Below are positions 35,773 through 43,853 of a stretch of DNA of 64,000 nucleotides, piece by piece. The position numbers and the translations under genes are program-made. Where the stretch lies: the NCBI GenBank assembly GCA_033765145.1, contig JANRIH010000002.1, positions 18,731 through 82,730 of the forward strand, in the 5' to 3' direction. How positions within the stretch are numbered: the first letter of the stretch is position 1; each line of letters begins with the position of its first letter. The stretch comes from JAGVSR01 sp033765145 (GTDB lineage Bacteria; Pseudomonadota; Alphaproteobacteria; Rhizobiales; Hyphomicrobiaceae). The notes beneath the pieces were generated by a model. That model was not told where the DNA came from. It was given only the letters and a program-made list of their open reading frames with translations, and did not search any database.

Positions 35773-36764
35773 GTCCGATACTCCGACGTCTCTTCAGCGA
35801 TCATCCGCTCGACGACATCCTCCATGAACAACGTCGCGCGCCACCCGAGCTTGTCCGCAGCCTTCTGTGAATTGCCGCAGTTGCCGCGAATTTCGGCCGG
35901 GCGATAAAGCTGCTCATTGATGACCACATGATCGCGCCACGCAAGTCCGACGAGTGAAAACGCCCGCGCACAGAAGTCCTCGAGCCTCGAAGCGCGGCCG
36001 GTCGCGATGACGTAGTCGTCACCCTCGGGTTGCTGCAGCATGAGCCACATCGCCGTGACGTATTCCGGCGCCCATCCCCAGTCCCGCTGGATCGAGATGT
36101 CACCGAGTTCGAGTTGCCCCCGGCCATCTCGCGCGATCGCAACCGCCGCACTGACGATCTTTCGCGTGACGAACCGGCGCGGCCGCAACGGTGACTCGTG
36201 ATTGAAGAGGACGCCCGTGCTGACATGGAGCCCGTAAGCCTCGCGGTAGTTTGCAACCGCCCAGAACGAGGCGGCTTTGGCGGTCGCGTAGGGGCTTCTC
36301 GGTTTGAAGGCCGTGTTCTCGTCCGCGGGAATGCCGCCGGTGTCCCCGTAGCACTCGCCTGAGCCTGCAAAATAGATCCGCGTTGGCCTTTTCAGGAACC
36401 CGACCGCCTCCAGAAGATTGATCGTGCCGAGCGTGATGCTTTCGAGCGTTTCGACCGGCTGCTGGAACGAGAGGCCCACGGAACTCTGCCCCGCGAGATT
36501 GTAGATTTCGTCGGGCTCGTACCGGCTCAAGGTCTGCACGACGCTGCGGAAGTCCGTGAGCGTCATTGAAACGACGGGAACGCGCCCTTCGAGACCCAAG
36601 CGCGCCAGATTGCGCAGCGAGGCGAGTTCGGCATCCCGCGACGTCCCGATGACGGCATATCCCTTGCCGATCAGAAACTGCGCCAGATAGGCCCCGTCCT
36701 GACCCGAGATGCCACAGATGAGCGCTGTCTTGCGCCGCGCCGGCTGAGACCCTGGATTCGGCAT
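35769..36764 (-). CDS. gmd: GDP-mannose 4,6-dehydratase
   Basis: The 331-residue protein begins at an ATG coupled to the FkbM stop as TAATG. It carries ALICGISGQDGAYLA (NADP loop, about 14-28), the family's YNLAGQSSVGLSF, the FAGSGECYGD segment, the catalytic Tyr159/Lys163 in SPYATAKAAS, the characteristic LFNHESPLRPRRFVTRKI, and DWGWAPEYVTAMWLMLQ. The reaction is GDP-D-mannose to GDP-4-keto-6-deoxy-mannose, the first step to GDP-L-fucose, GDP-rhamnose or GDP-perosamine. A GDP-fucose-synthase-like gene lies two genes upstream (37897-38853), so GDP-L-fucose or a C-methylated variant is the likely product. Confidence 0.9.
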   Translation of the reverse strand: MPNPGSQPARRKTALICGISGQDGAYLAQFLIGKGYAVIGTSRDAELASLRNLARLGLEGRVPVVSMTLTDFRSVVQTLSRYEPDEIYNLAGQSSVGLSFQQPVETLESITLGTINLLEAVGFLKRPTRIYFAGSGECYGDTGGIPADENTAFKPRSPYATAKAASFWAVANYREAYGLHVSTGVLFNHESPLRPRRFVTRKIVSAAVAIARDGRGQLELGDISIQRDWGWAPEYVTAMWLMLQQPEGDDYVIATGRASRLEDFCARAFSLVGLAWRDHVVINEQLYRPAEIRGNCGNSQKAADKLGWRATLFMEDVVERMIAEETSEYRT

Positions 36765-37897
36765 TATTGAAGGTCCGCGATGCAGCCCCCGCCCGGTCCC
36801 GCGCGAGATGCCGCGCGCGAGAGAGCGTCAAAGAGGGGAGCCGCTTGCAGGGCGATGAGCCTCGACCCGAGCACGGCGCCACGCCGGCCGAGAAGCAGAA
36901 GCAGCGCCGCGATCACGACAGACAGCAGCAGGGCCGCCAGTCCGCGCAGCGTGTAGCGACCGAGTGGCCGGACCGAGCGGCGGACCGAGAGATCGAGGGC
37001 GTCCAGCGTCGAGCCGGGCACCAGACCCACAGAGCGAACACGCTCGACAAGTTCGAGTGCCGTATCGTGCGCGTTGTAGACGAGGAGGATCGCGATCCAC
37101 CGCGCCAGCGCTGCCGAACGCGCTCCCTCTCCGTCCAATGTGCCGAGCACATCGAGGCACCATGCGAGCGGGCGAAAATAGACGATATCGGCCCAGGCGG
37201 CTTGCGGACGCGACGTCGCCCCGTGGACGAGATTGGACCTGACCCAGTGCTCGCGCATGACGAACCATGGCAGGAAGCCCTGCTCACGCATCCAGGCATC
37301 GATCTCCGGCAGCAGTGGAGCGCCCGTGTTGCGTGGAACGATCGACACCTCAATCTGCACTCCGAACGCACGTCCGAGCGCCGAAGGACCGCCCTTCAGA
37401 ACTTCGAGATCGGCGCCCTCGACGTCCACCTTGACGAAATCCGGCGACCATTCGGGCGTTCCCCCGAGAGCCGCGTCGAGCGTCTCGACAGAAATCTCGG
37501 CCTCTCCCGACGGCGCATACCAGGGAGCGACACAGTATGAGCGCAGAACGTCCATGTTGGGCGGATAAAGCGACGAGGCGAACTCGCCCGACGTGAGATG
37601 GAGCCGTCGCCGGCCTGCGGTCCCCGCAAGGCCCACCGGCACAACGACGTCGCCGGAGACAGCCTTTTTCTCCATGCCCGAATGAGACCGAGCGTCGGGA
37701 TCGAAACTCATGACCCTGAGAAGACCCGGGCGGAGCGGCGCCCATCTGGGGTCGATCCCCATCGCGCCCCCGACATCGACGAGTTCGACGGGCCGCGCCA
37801 GAAGCGTTCGCCGATGCCCGCCGTCGAACACCACTCGGGTCTTCGGAAACACCGTTTCGAGCAGCCTCTCGAGCCGCGTTCCGACTCCAAGTGCCAT
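36764..37897 (-). CDS. FkbM-family methyltransferase with C-terminal membrane helix
   Basis: The ATG at 37897 overlaps the preceding stop as TGATG and gives 377 residues. The methyltransferase part is residues about 20-215: VELVDVGGAMGIDPRW as motif I, and the FkbM hallmark DFVKVDVEGADLEVLKG near 150. The C-terminal third is helical and ends with a membrane segment (RGLAALLLSVVIAALLLLLG, about 323-342), unusual for this otherwise soluble family. FkbM-type enzymes O-methylate sugars or lipids. Its position inside the gmd to fcl pair suggests a methylated 6-deoxyhexose in the polymer. Confidence 0.82.
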   Translation of the reverse strand: MALGVGTRLERLLETVFPKTRVVFDGGHRRTLLARPVELVDVGGAMGIDPRWAPLRPGLLRVMSFDPDARSHSGMEKKAVSGDVVVPVGLAGTAGRRRLHLTSGEFASSLYPPNMDVLRSYCVAPWYAPSGEAEISVETLDAALGGTPEWSPDFVKVDVEGADLEVLKGGPSALGRAFGVQIEVSIVPRNTGAPLLPEIDAWMREQGFLPWFVMREHWVRSNLVHGATSRPQAAWADIVYFRPLAWCLDVLGTLDGEGARSAALARWIAILLVYNAHDTALELVERVRSVGLVPGSTLDALDLSVRRSVRPLGRYTLRGLAALLLSVVIAALLLLLGRRGAVLGSRLIALQAAPLFDALSRAASRAGPGGGCIADLQ

Positions 37898-38853
37898 CAG
37901 GCCGGACGAACTCCCGTTGAGCCGAGATCGTCGCTGTACCATCGAACCGTGCGACGGATGCCATCCTCGATCGGGGTACCGGCCGTCCAGCCGAGCCTGT
38001 TACGCATGAGCGACACGTCGAGCACGCGCCGCCGAACACCGACGAAACGGTTCAGATTGAACTTCATCTCGCCCTCGAACCCTGCCGCATCGCGGATCAT
38101 CGAGGCGACGTCACGAATGCTGTAGGCCGCTCCGGTGCCGAGATTGAGGATTGGCTCTTCGGAATGAACCGCGGCGTGAATGATCCCGTCGGCCGCATCA
38201 TCCACGTAGAGAAACTCGCGTTCCTGCCCGCCGTCGCCCCAGACCTCGACCGCCGGCGCGGATGTCAGGGCCGCACGCACGAACTTGCCGACGAGAGCGC
38301 CCATCACGTGGCTATCTTCCGCGAAGCTGTCCCCCGGACCGTAGACCGTCGGCAGAACGACCGACGTCGACTTGAGCCCATGCTCACGGGCGTAAGCCTT
38401 CTGCCCGATCAGCATCGCCTTCTTTGTGAACGCGTAGGCGAAGAGATAATCCTCGGGCTCCGTTCCGTAGACTTCCGTCTCCGGGTGCGGATCGCTGTGC
38501 GAAGGATACATGCAATAGGACAGGATGCTCGTAAGCTTCGCGGCCGGCATGAACCGCCGCCACGCCTCGAGCAGATTGACGTTGATCGACATGTTGACGT
38601 GGAACTGCGTGCCCTGGTGATGGACCGGCCAGTCGCCCGCCTTGTAGAGAGCGGCGAGATGAATGATGTGGTCGCAGGGAAAGGTCCAGCTCGTCCGTTC
38701 GAACCAGGTGAATGTATCGTCCTTCCGCGCGAGATCGACGACCCGTGAACCGAGTGCGATCACCTCGCACTCAGCACCGAAGCGCCGGCCGATTTCAGCG
38801 GCGAGCGTCTTTCCGATAAACCCCGTCGCACCCGTGACAATGACGTGTTTCAA
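37897..38853 (-). CDS. GDP-L-fucose synthase-like epimerase/reductase
   Basis: 318 residues starting at a TTG behind AAAGG. The NADP loop is VTGATGFIGKTLA (about 6-18); an LSYCMYPSHSD segment replaces the classic SSCIYP; the Tyr-x3-Lys is in YAFTKKAML; and VVLPTVYGPGDSF and WGDGGQEREFLYVDD are both diagnostic of the fucose-synthase (Fcl/WcaG) branch. It would convert the 4-keto-6-deoxy product of Gmd into GDP-L-fucose by epimerisation at C3/C5 and reduction at C4. The protein is about normal length for the family. A GDP-heptose or GDP-colitose branch enzyme is the main alternative. Confidence 0.83.
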   Translation of the reverse strand: MKHVIVTGATGFIGKTLAAEIGRRFGAECEVIALGSRVVDLARKDDTFTWFERTSWTFPCDHIIHLAALYKAGDWPVHHQGTQFHVNMSINVNLLEAWRRFMPAAKLTSILSYCMYPSHSDPHPETEVYGTEPEDYLFAYAFTKKAMLIGQKAYAREHGLKSTSVVLPTVYGPGDSFAEDSHVMGALVGKFVRAALTSAPAVEVWGDGGQEREFLYVDDAADGIIHAAVHSEEPILNLGTGAAYSIRDVASMIRDAAGFEGEMKFNLNRFVGVRRRVLDVSLMRNRLGWTAGTPIEDGIRRTVRWYSDDLGSTGVRPA

Positions 38854-38882
38854 CTCAGCAGCCTTTCTGCGCGGTCCAATTG

Positions 38883-40010
38883 CTATTCAGCAAGCGAGAC
38901 GGACCCCGAACGCAGCTGCCGTGCCAGCCATCGATCCTCCAGCGAACGCATCGGGCGCTTGAGACCCAGAGCGGGTTTCTCGACGACATGCCAGGACAGC
39001 GCGGCAAACATCAGTCCAAGCACCATCGACAAGAGAAAATTCGTTTGCCAGTCCTGGAACACCGGACCGGCCGACGCGATCGTCTGCTGGATCGGATAGC
39101 TGTAGAGAAAGAGACCATAGGAATAGTCGCTGTCGCGAACGAACCAAAGGCGCGGCGGATCGAGAAGTCCGAGATAGACGGTCATGTAGGTCACTGGCCA
39201 CATCGCCACATACTCCCCATAGGGAACGAACCACAGGAGGCATACGGCGAGAACGGCACTTGCGAACGCGATTGGGGTCGAAAAGGCCAGCTCCGCACGA
39301 TAGGCATGGATCGACACGCCGGCCAGGAACGCGACGACGAGAAGCGCGCCGGGGACAGGACCGGTCGTTTCAGCGGGCAAGCCGCCGTCGCGCGCAAACT
39401 TGAAGAGGGCGTAGGCGGCCAGCACCGCGACGGAGCCGATCGGCAGAATGATCCGATGCTTCTGCGCGCCGATGAGAACGAAGAGTGCAAGCGCGATGTA
39501 GCAGTAGAGTTCGTAGGGGACCGTCCACAACTGGCCATTGACCACGAGGGGGTGGGGGTTCTCCTCGAACACCCCCGGCAGCCGGAAATGGACGTGCCCG
39601 ACGAGGTTCCAGAAGTAGGAGAGAAACTCCGGATGGGTGAAGTAGAGCCCGGACGGCAGTGTCGTCACGAGTGCGCCGAGAACAAGGGCCGACAACAGCA
39701 CCTCGACCGAAAGGGCCGGAAAAATTCGGATCGCGCGAAGGCCAAGGAACATCCCGAGAGTGCGGCTGCGCACGAGACTACCAGCAACGAGAAAGCCGCT
39801 GAGCGCGAAGAACATCGGCAGCACGAGCCGAAACAGCGGACGCGCCTCGGACGTCCAGAACGCGATATCGACCGCCTGCCCATAACAGATGATGACGCTG
39901 TGGAGCGCGACGACAGCAGTCGCGAGCACGAGCCGCATGTAATCGAACCCTGACGAGCGGCCAAAGACTGCCACCATCCGCTGCTCTATCGATACCGACA
40001 CCTGCGACAT
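38883..40010 (-). CDS. Membrane acyltransferase family 3
   Basis: A 375-residue, about ten-helix protein from an ATG. It has YMRLVLATAVVALHSVII (His motif, near 37), MFFALSGFLVAGSLVR and RAIRIFPAL, so the AT3 signatures are intact; the C-terminus carries SYGLFLYSYPIQQT. Like the protein at 21693-22847, it should O-acetylate a sugar at the periplasmic side. The two share the segments PGVFE, the W-T-x-P-x-E helix and the YPxQQT motif, so they are paralogues with probably different target hydroxyls. Confidence 0.88.
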   Translation of the reverse strand: MSQVSVSIEQRMVAVFGRSSGFDYMRLVLATAVVALHSVIICYGQAVDIAFWTSEARPLFRLVLPMFFALSGFLVAGSLVRSRTLGMFLGLRAIRIFPALSVEVLLSALVLGALVTTLPSGLYFTHPEFLSYFWNLVGHVHFRLPGVFEENPHPLVVNGQLWTVPYELYCYIALALFVLIGAQKHRIILPIGSVAVLAAYALFKFARDGGLPAETTGPVPGALLVVAFLAGVSIHAYRAELAFSTPIAFASAVLAVCLLWFVPYGEYVAMWPVTYMTVYLGLLDPPRLWFVRDSDYSYGLFLYSYPIQQTIASAGPVFQDWQTNFLLSMVLGLMFAALSWHVVEKPALGLKRPMRSLEDRWLARQLRSGSVSLAE

Positions 40011-40039
40011 GTCCAGTTTCGCCGTAGCGTTCCTGCCGG

Positions 40040-41275
40040 TCAGTCCTTGGGACCGAGAACCTGCACTTCCGGCACCGGAACGATGAAGCGTCCGCCAGCT
40101 CGAAGATAGGCGTCATACTTCGTGCGGAGGAAGTCCGCGAAGTTCCAGGCCAGCACCAGGTAGTAGTCGGGCTGCTTGTCGAGGGCCCGTTCGTCGATGA
40201 CCGGGATGTGCGTTCCCGGCGTCACGCGTCCGATCTTGAACTCGTTGACCTCCGTCGCGTAGGGCACGAGATCCGGCCCGATGTCCGCGTAGTTGAGCCA
40301 CGTGGACCCCTTGACCGGCGCGCCGAGCGCATAGACCGTCTTCCCGTCCGCCTTGAGCTTGTTCAAGAGCGCTAGAAGATCATTCCTGTTCCTGGCGATC
40401 CGCGCCGCGAAGGCATCATAGGTCTCGCGTTTGTTGAGACCAGAGGCTCGATCGGCCGCGAGCGCCTCCTCCACCGCCGGAGACGTCGGCACCTTGCTCT
40501 CCTTCCGCCTCACATAGAGAATGAAGGAACCGCCGTGGATCGGCGACATCTCGATATCCTGGATGCGTAGGCCATGCGCGTGGAAGAGCCGCTTCAGCGG
40601 TGCGATCGAATGGATGCAGCTGTGCTCGTGATAGAAGTGATCGAATTCGTTCTTCTCGATGAGATCGCGGAGATTGATGCCTTGAACCATGAAGCAGGAT
40701 TCCGGACCCATCACCTCGACGAGGCCCTGAACGAAATCGTGGAGATCAGGCACGTGGTAGAAAACCGCCGTCGCCGTGATGAGTTCCGGCACGACGCCGA
40801 GCTGCTTCAGTGACCGCCCCGTTTCATGGCACCAGAACTGGCGGAAGACAGTGACACCCTGCTTCCGCGCAAGCTCGCCCGTCCGCTTGCCGGGATCGAC
40901 GCCGAGAACGCGCATTCCGTTGGCCGCGAATTGCCTCAGCAGCGACCCGTCATTGCACCCGATGTCGATCACAAGATCATTGGGCTTCAGCCCGAGCTTC
41001 GTGACCGCATGCTGGGCGAGGTTCGTGAAATGCTCGACGACGGGCGCGTTGACGCCACTGACGTAAGGATGGTTCGAGAACAAAAACTCCGGCGACGGGA
41101 ACTCGTCGATCTGCACCTGCCAGCATTCTTCGCAGACCGCCATCGCGAGCGGAAAGAACGGCTCGTCGTTGAGTTCGTCCGGGAAAAGGAAATTGTTCCC
41201 GTTTGGCTGCCGCCCGAGATCGATGAATTCGTAGAGGTTCGGGCCGTGGCAGTTCATGCAGGTGTCGCGAGTCAT
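40040..41275 (-). CDS. Sugar C-methyltransferase with N-terminal zinc site
   Basis: The 411-residue protein has the three-part architecture of NDP-hexose C-methyltransferases: an N-terminal zinc site with CMNCHG (Cys6, Cys9) and CEECW (about 48-52); a SAM domain with DLVIDIGCNDGSLLRQFA (about 99-116); and a C-terminal Methyltransf_14 part with GAPVKGSTWLNY and PDYYLVLAWNF. Family members add a branch methyl group to C3 of deoxysugars. In this operon it would act on a keto sugar such as the Gmd product, giving a C-methyl branched sugar; that pairing is inference. Confidence 0.86.
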   Translation of the reverse strand: MTRDTCMNCHGPNLYEFIDLGRQPNGNNFLFPDELNDEPFFPLAMAVCEECWQVQIDEFPSPEFLFSNHPYVSGVNAPVVEHFTNLAQHAVTKLGLKPNDLVIDIGCNDGSLLRQFAANGMRVLGVDPGKRTGELARKQGVTVFRQFWCHETGRSLKQLGVVPELITATAVFYHVPDLHDFVQGLVEVMGPESCFMVQGINLRDLIEKNEFDHFYHEHSCIHSIAPLKRLFHAHGLRIQDIEMSPIHGGSFILYVRRKESKVPTSPAVEEALAADRASGLNKRETYDAFAARIARNRNDLLALLNKLKADGKTVYALGAPVKGSTWLNYADIGPDLVPYATEVNEFKIGRVTPGTHIPVIDERALDKQPDYYLVLAWNFADFLRTKYDAYLRAGGRFIVPVPEVQVLGPKD

Positions 41276-41392
41276 GTCATATCCTGGCAGACGAAGTTCT
41301 GATCGAGAACGGGTCGCACACGCTCAATACGCAAGCGCGAGGATTGCCAATTCCATTCCGGTCGCACCGCCAAGCGCCGCACAAGGCGAAGC

Positions 41393-42415
41393 TCATTTGC
41401 GGATCGGCTCGTATCCGAGTTCCCGGATAAGCGCCTCGGTGCTCGGTGTCACAGGTCCGGGCGCGAACGTTCTGTGCACGCGATGACCGCGCGCGTGCGC
41501 CGAGAGGGCAAGCTCCGCGCGCCGTGCAAAAGATGATATCCGCGCTCGCGCAATGTCCAGAAGTCCGGGCTCGAAGACCGCGATCGACTGGGGGGCCAGT
41601 CCTGACCTCGACGCCGCCGCTCGAGCAAGGGCAACGTGAGCGCGCCACCGCCGGATGTTTTCCCGCTCGGCGCCCCGGCGTTCAAGTTCCTGAAGCGCGA
41701 TCACGGCAAATTCCACCGACTCTCGCGCCCGTTCGAGCCTGTTTTTACTGCTCGCGCTGATCTGTCCTTCGGGATGCTGCCGCAGAAGCAGAAGCGGTTC
41801 GTCCGTGAACCGGACCCTCGGGCTTCGCTGCAGCATTCTCAGAAGCAACAACTTGTCTTCGCTCGTCCGCAAGTCGGTCGGATAGCCACCACACGCCTCA
41901 AGAAGAGAGCGCCGGACAAGGCAGTTCTGAATAAGGACGAGCCAGCCTCGGCAGAATGCCGCCACCGGATCGCCTTCGACCGCCCGAGATTGCCGGACGA
42001 CGCCATCGTGCCGGCATGTCTCGCCATCGATCCACACCGGCAACCATGGTCCGTAGGCCATATCGCCAACGAAGTTTCCGTTCTCGATGAGCGCGGCCGC
42101 CTTCGCACTGAGAAGGTTCCGCGAAGCGAGATCATCGCTGTCGAAGAACTGGATGAACTCCCCACTCGCTACCGCCAGCCCCGCATTTCGCGCAGCACCC
42201 GGACCCCGGTTGGACTGCTTGAGATATCGCACACGCGAACCAAATCGCGCGATTTCTGCCTCGGTTTCGTCGGTCGAACCGTCGTCAACGACGATGATCT
42301 CGTTTGGCGGCAGGCTCTGCCGCAAAAAGGAGTCGAGTGTCGCGCCGATGAGATGCGCGCGATTGTAGGTCGCAATCACGACCGAAATAGACGGCAGGTT
42401 CGAGTATGTTCTCAT
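41393..42415 (-). CDS. Glycosyltransferase family 2
   Basis: 340 residues from an ATG. The GT-A fold is clear: SISVVIATYNRAHLIGATLD at the N-terminus, IIVVDDGSTDET with the first aspartates, GPGAARNAGLAVASGE, and the DXD-type FFDSDDLASRN near residue 92. It is the only inverting GT-A enzyme in the cluster. The C-terminal 100 residues are helical and low in similarity. It is separated from the UDP-xylose synthase gene by 48 bp, so it may be the xylosyl- or glucuronosyltransferase, but nothing in the sequence proves it. Confidence 0.87.
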   Translation of the reverse strand: MRTYSNLPSISVVIATYNRAHLIGATLDSFLRQSLPPNEIIVVDDGSTDETEAEIARFGSRVRYLKQSNRGPGAARNAGLAVASGEFIQFFDSDDLASRNLLSAKAAALIENGNFVGDMAYGPWLPVWIDGETCRHDGVVRQSRAVEGDPVAAFCRGWLVLIQNCLVRRSLLEACGGYPTDLRTSEDKLLLLRMLQRSPRVRFTDEPLLLLRQHPEGQISASSKNRLERARESVEFAVIALQELERRGAERENIRRWRAHVALARAAASRSGLAPQSIAVFEPGLLDIARARISSFARRAELALSAHARGHRVHRTFAPGPVTPSTEALIRELGYEPIRK

Positions 42416-42463
42416 TGCGCGTGCGACCCGCGAGAACCATCTGGCATGTAAGCCGCAACGACC

Positions 42464-43435
42464 TCAGGCCCTGATGGCCATTGGCGCGCCGCCGAGCACC
42501 TGATCGAAGTATGCGATCGTCGCTCCGAGCCCATCACGCAGCGGAATTCGCGGCTCCCAGCCGAGCGTTTCGCGCGCCCGCGTGATGTCCGGTTGGCGCT
42601 GCTTCGGATCATCGGAAGGAAGCGGCTTGAAGGTCAGTATCGAGCGCGAACCCGTCATCTCGATGACGGTCTCGGCGAGTTCGCGGATCGTCCATTCGAC
42701 GGGATTGCCGAGATTGATCGGCCCGGTCACGGCAGGCTCCGTCCGCATGAAACGCACAAACCCGTCGATCAAATCGTCGACGTAGCAGAACGAGCGCGTT
42801 TGGCCGCCATCGCCGTAGATCGTGATGTCCTCGCCGCGCAGCGCCTGAACGATGAAGTTCGAAACGACCCGTCCGTCGCTCTGATGCATCCTCGGGCCAT
42901 AGGTGTTGAAGATGCGCGCGACCTTGATCTCGAGCCCATGCTGTCGATTGTAGTCGAAGAAGAGCGTCTCGGCGCAGCGCTTGCCTTCGTCGTAGCACGA
43001 GCGCAATCCGATCGGATTGACGTTGCCCCAGTAGGCCTCGGTCTGCGGATGGACGGTCGGATCGCCGTAGACCTCCGATGTCGAGGCCTGAAAGATCGGA
43101 ACGCGCAGCCGCTTCGCTAGGCCGAGCATGTTAATCGCGCCGTGCACGCTGGTCTTCGTCGTCTGGACCGGGTCGTGCTGATAGTGAATGGGAGACGCCG
43201 GACACGCGAGATTGTAGATCTCGTCGACCTCGACATAGAGCGGGAATGTCACGTCGTGACGCATCACTTCGAACCTCGGATGTCCGAGAAGATGCTCGAT
43301 GTTCCGCTTGGACCCGGTGAAGAAATTGTCGGCACAGATGACGTCGTGCCCGTCCGCCAGAAGGCGGTCGCAGAGGTGCGATCCGAGAAAGCCCGCGCCG
43401 CCGGTGATGAGGATCGTTTTCGAACTGTCGGTCAT
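42464..43435 (-). CDS. UDP-glucuronate decarboxylase (UDP-xylose synthase)
   Basis: I start at the ATG at 43435 (MTDSSKTILITGG), giving 323 residues, the length of soluble bacterial UXS; the open frame reaches further upstream without homology. The NAD loop is ITGGAGFLGSHLC (about 10-22), the UXS hallmarks YNLACPASPIHYQ and STSEVYGDP follow, Tyr148 and Lys152 form the catalytic pair in SCYDEGKRCAE, and IFNTYGPRM and GDGGQTRSFCYVDD are intact. It converts UDP-glucuronate to UDP-xylose and CO2. It is the first gene of the 24-gene run, so UDP-xylose is likely a dedicated precursor of this polymer. UDP-glucose dehydrogenase is not in the window. Confidence 0.92.
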   Translation of the reverse strand: MTDSSKTILITGGAGFLGSHLCDRLLADGHDVICADNFFTGSKRNIEHLLGHPRFEVMRHDVTFPLYVEVDEIYNLACPASPIHYQHDPVQTTKTSVHGAINMLGLAKRLRVPIFQASTSEVYGDPTVHPQTEAYWGNVNPIGLRSCYDEGKRCAETLFFDYNRQHGLEIKVARIFNTYGPRMHQSDGRVVSNFIVQALRGEDITIYGDGGQTRSFCYVDDLIDGFVRFMRTEPAVTGPINLGNPVEWTIRELAETVIEMTGSRSILTFKPLPSDDPKQRQPDITRARETLGWEPRIPLRDGLGATIAYFDQVLGGAPMAIRA

Positions 43436-43853
43436 GTCCTGTCTGCAAGTGAGGGCCGCGACGATCAGGGCAACAGTCGCGGCGCGCCGTGCGTAGCGCG
43501 CCCACGGCGCCACGGATGGTCAAATGAACGGCCGAAGCCGCGGAAGCGAAATGCATGCGGCGGCGGAAGGATTGAAACGCAAGGCACAACGGCTACCGCA
43601 CTTCGGGTGAAACGATGCCCCCGAAGCAAGCCGAGCGAGTGCCCCGGCGACGCCAGTATTGACGCGAGCCCCGCGTCGTAACGCAATCGACACGCCACTT
43701 GAACTCGCGGCGCGAACTTGCGGGCATTTCAGCCCGAAGTCCCCGCGGATAATGTGATCACGGTCAGTGCAAGGCAATATCCTACTGCCCTCATGCCGCG
43801 CCTTGCCCTGTGCACAAGATGCCATGTGACTGCATCGACACAGCCGCATCGGG
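43436..43853. promoter_or_regulatory. Leader region of the 24-gene polysaccharide run
   Basis: This 418-bp gap is the largest on the minus strand between the polymerase/ligase gene and the start of the UXS gene, so it is where the main promoter of the run is expected. A GC-rich hairpin (7-bp arms GGCGCGC at 43481-43487 and GCGCGCC at 43496-43502) lies about 45 bp before the UXS start and could fold in the leader RNA. No recognisable operator or riboswitch was found. Confidence 0.4.
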
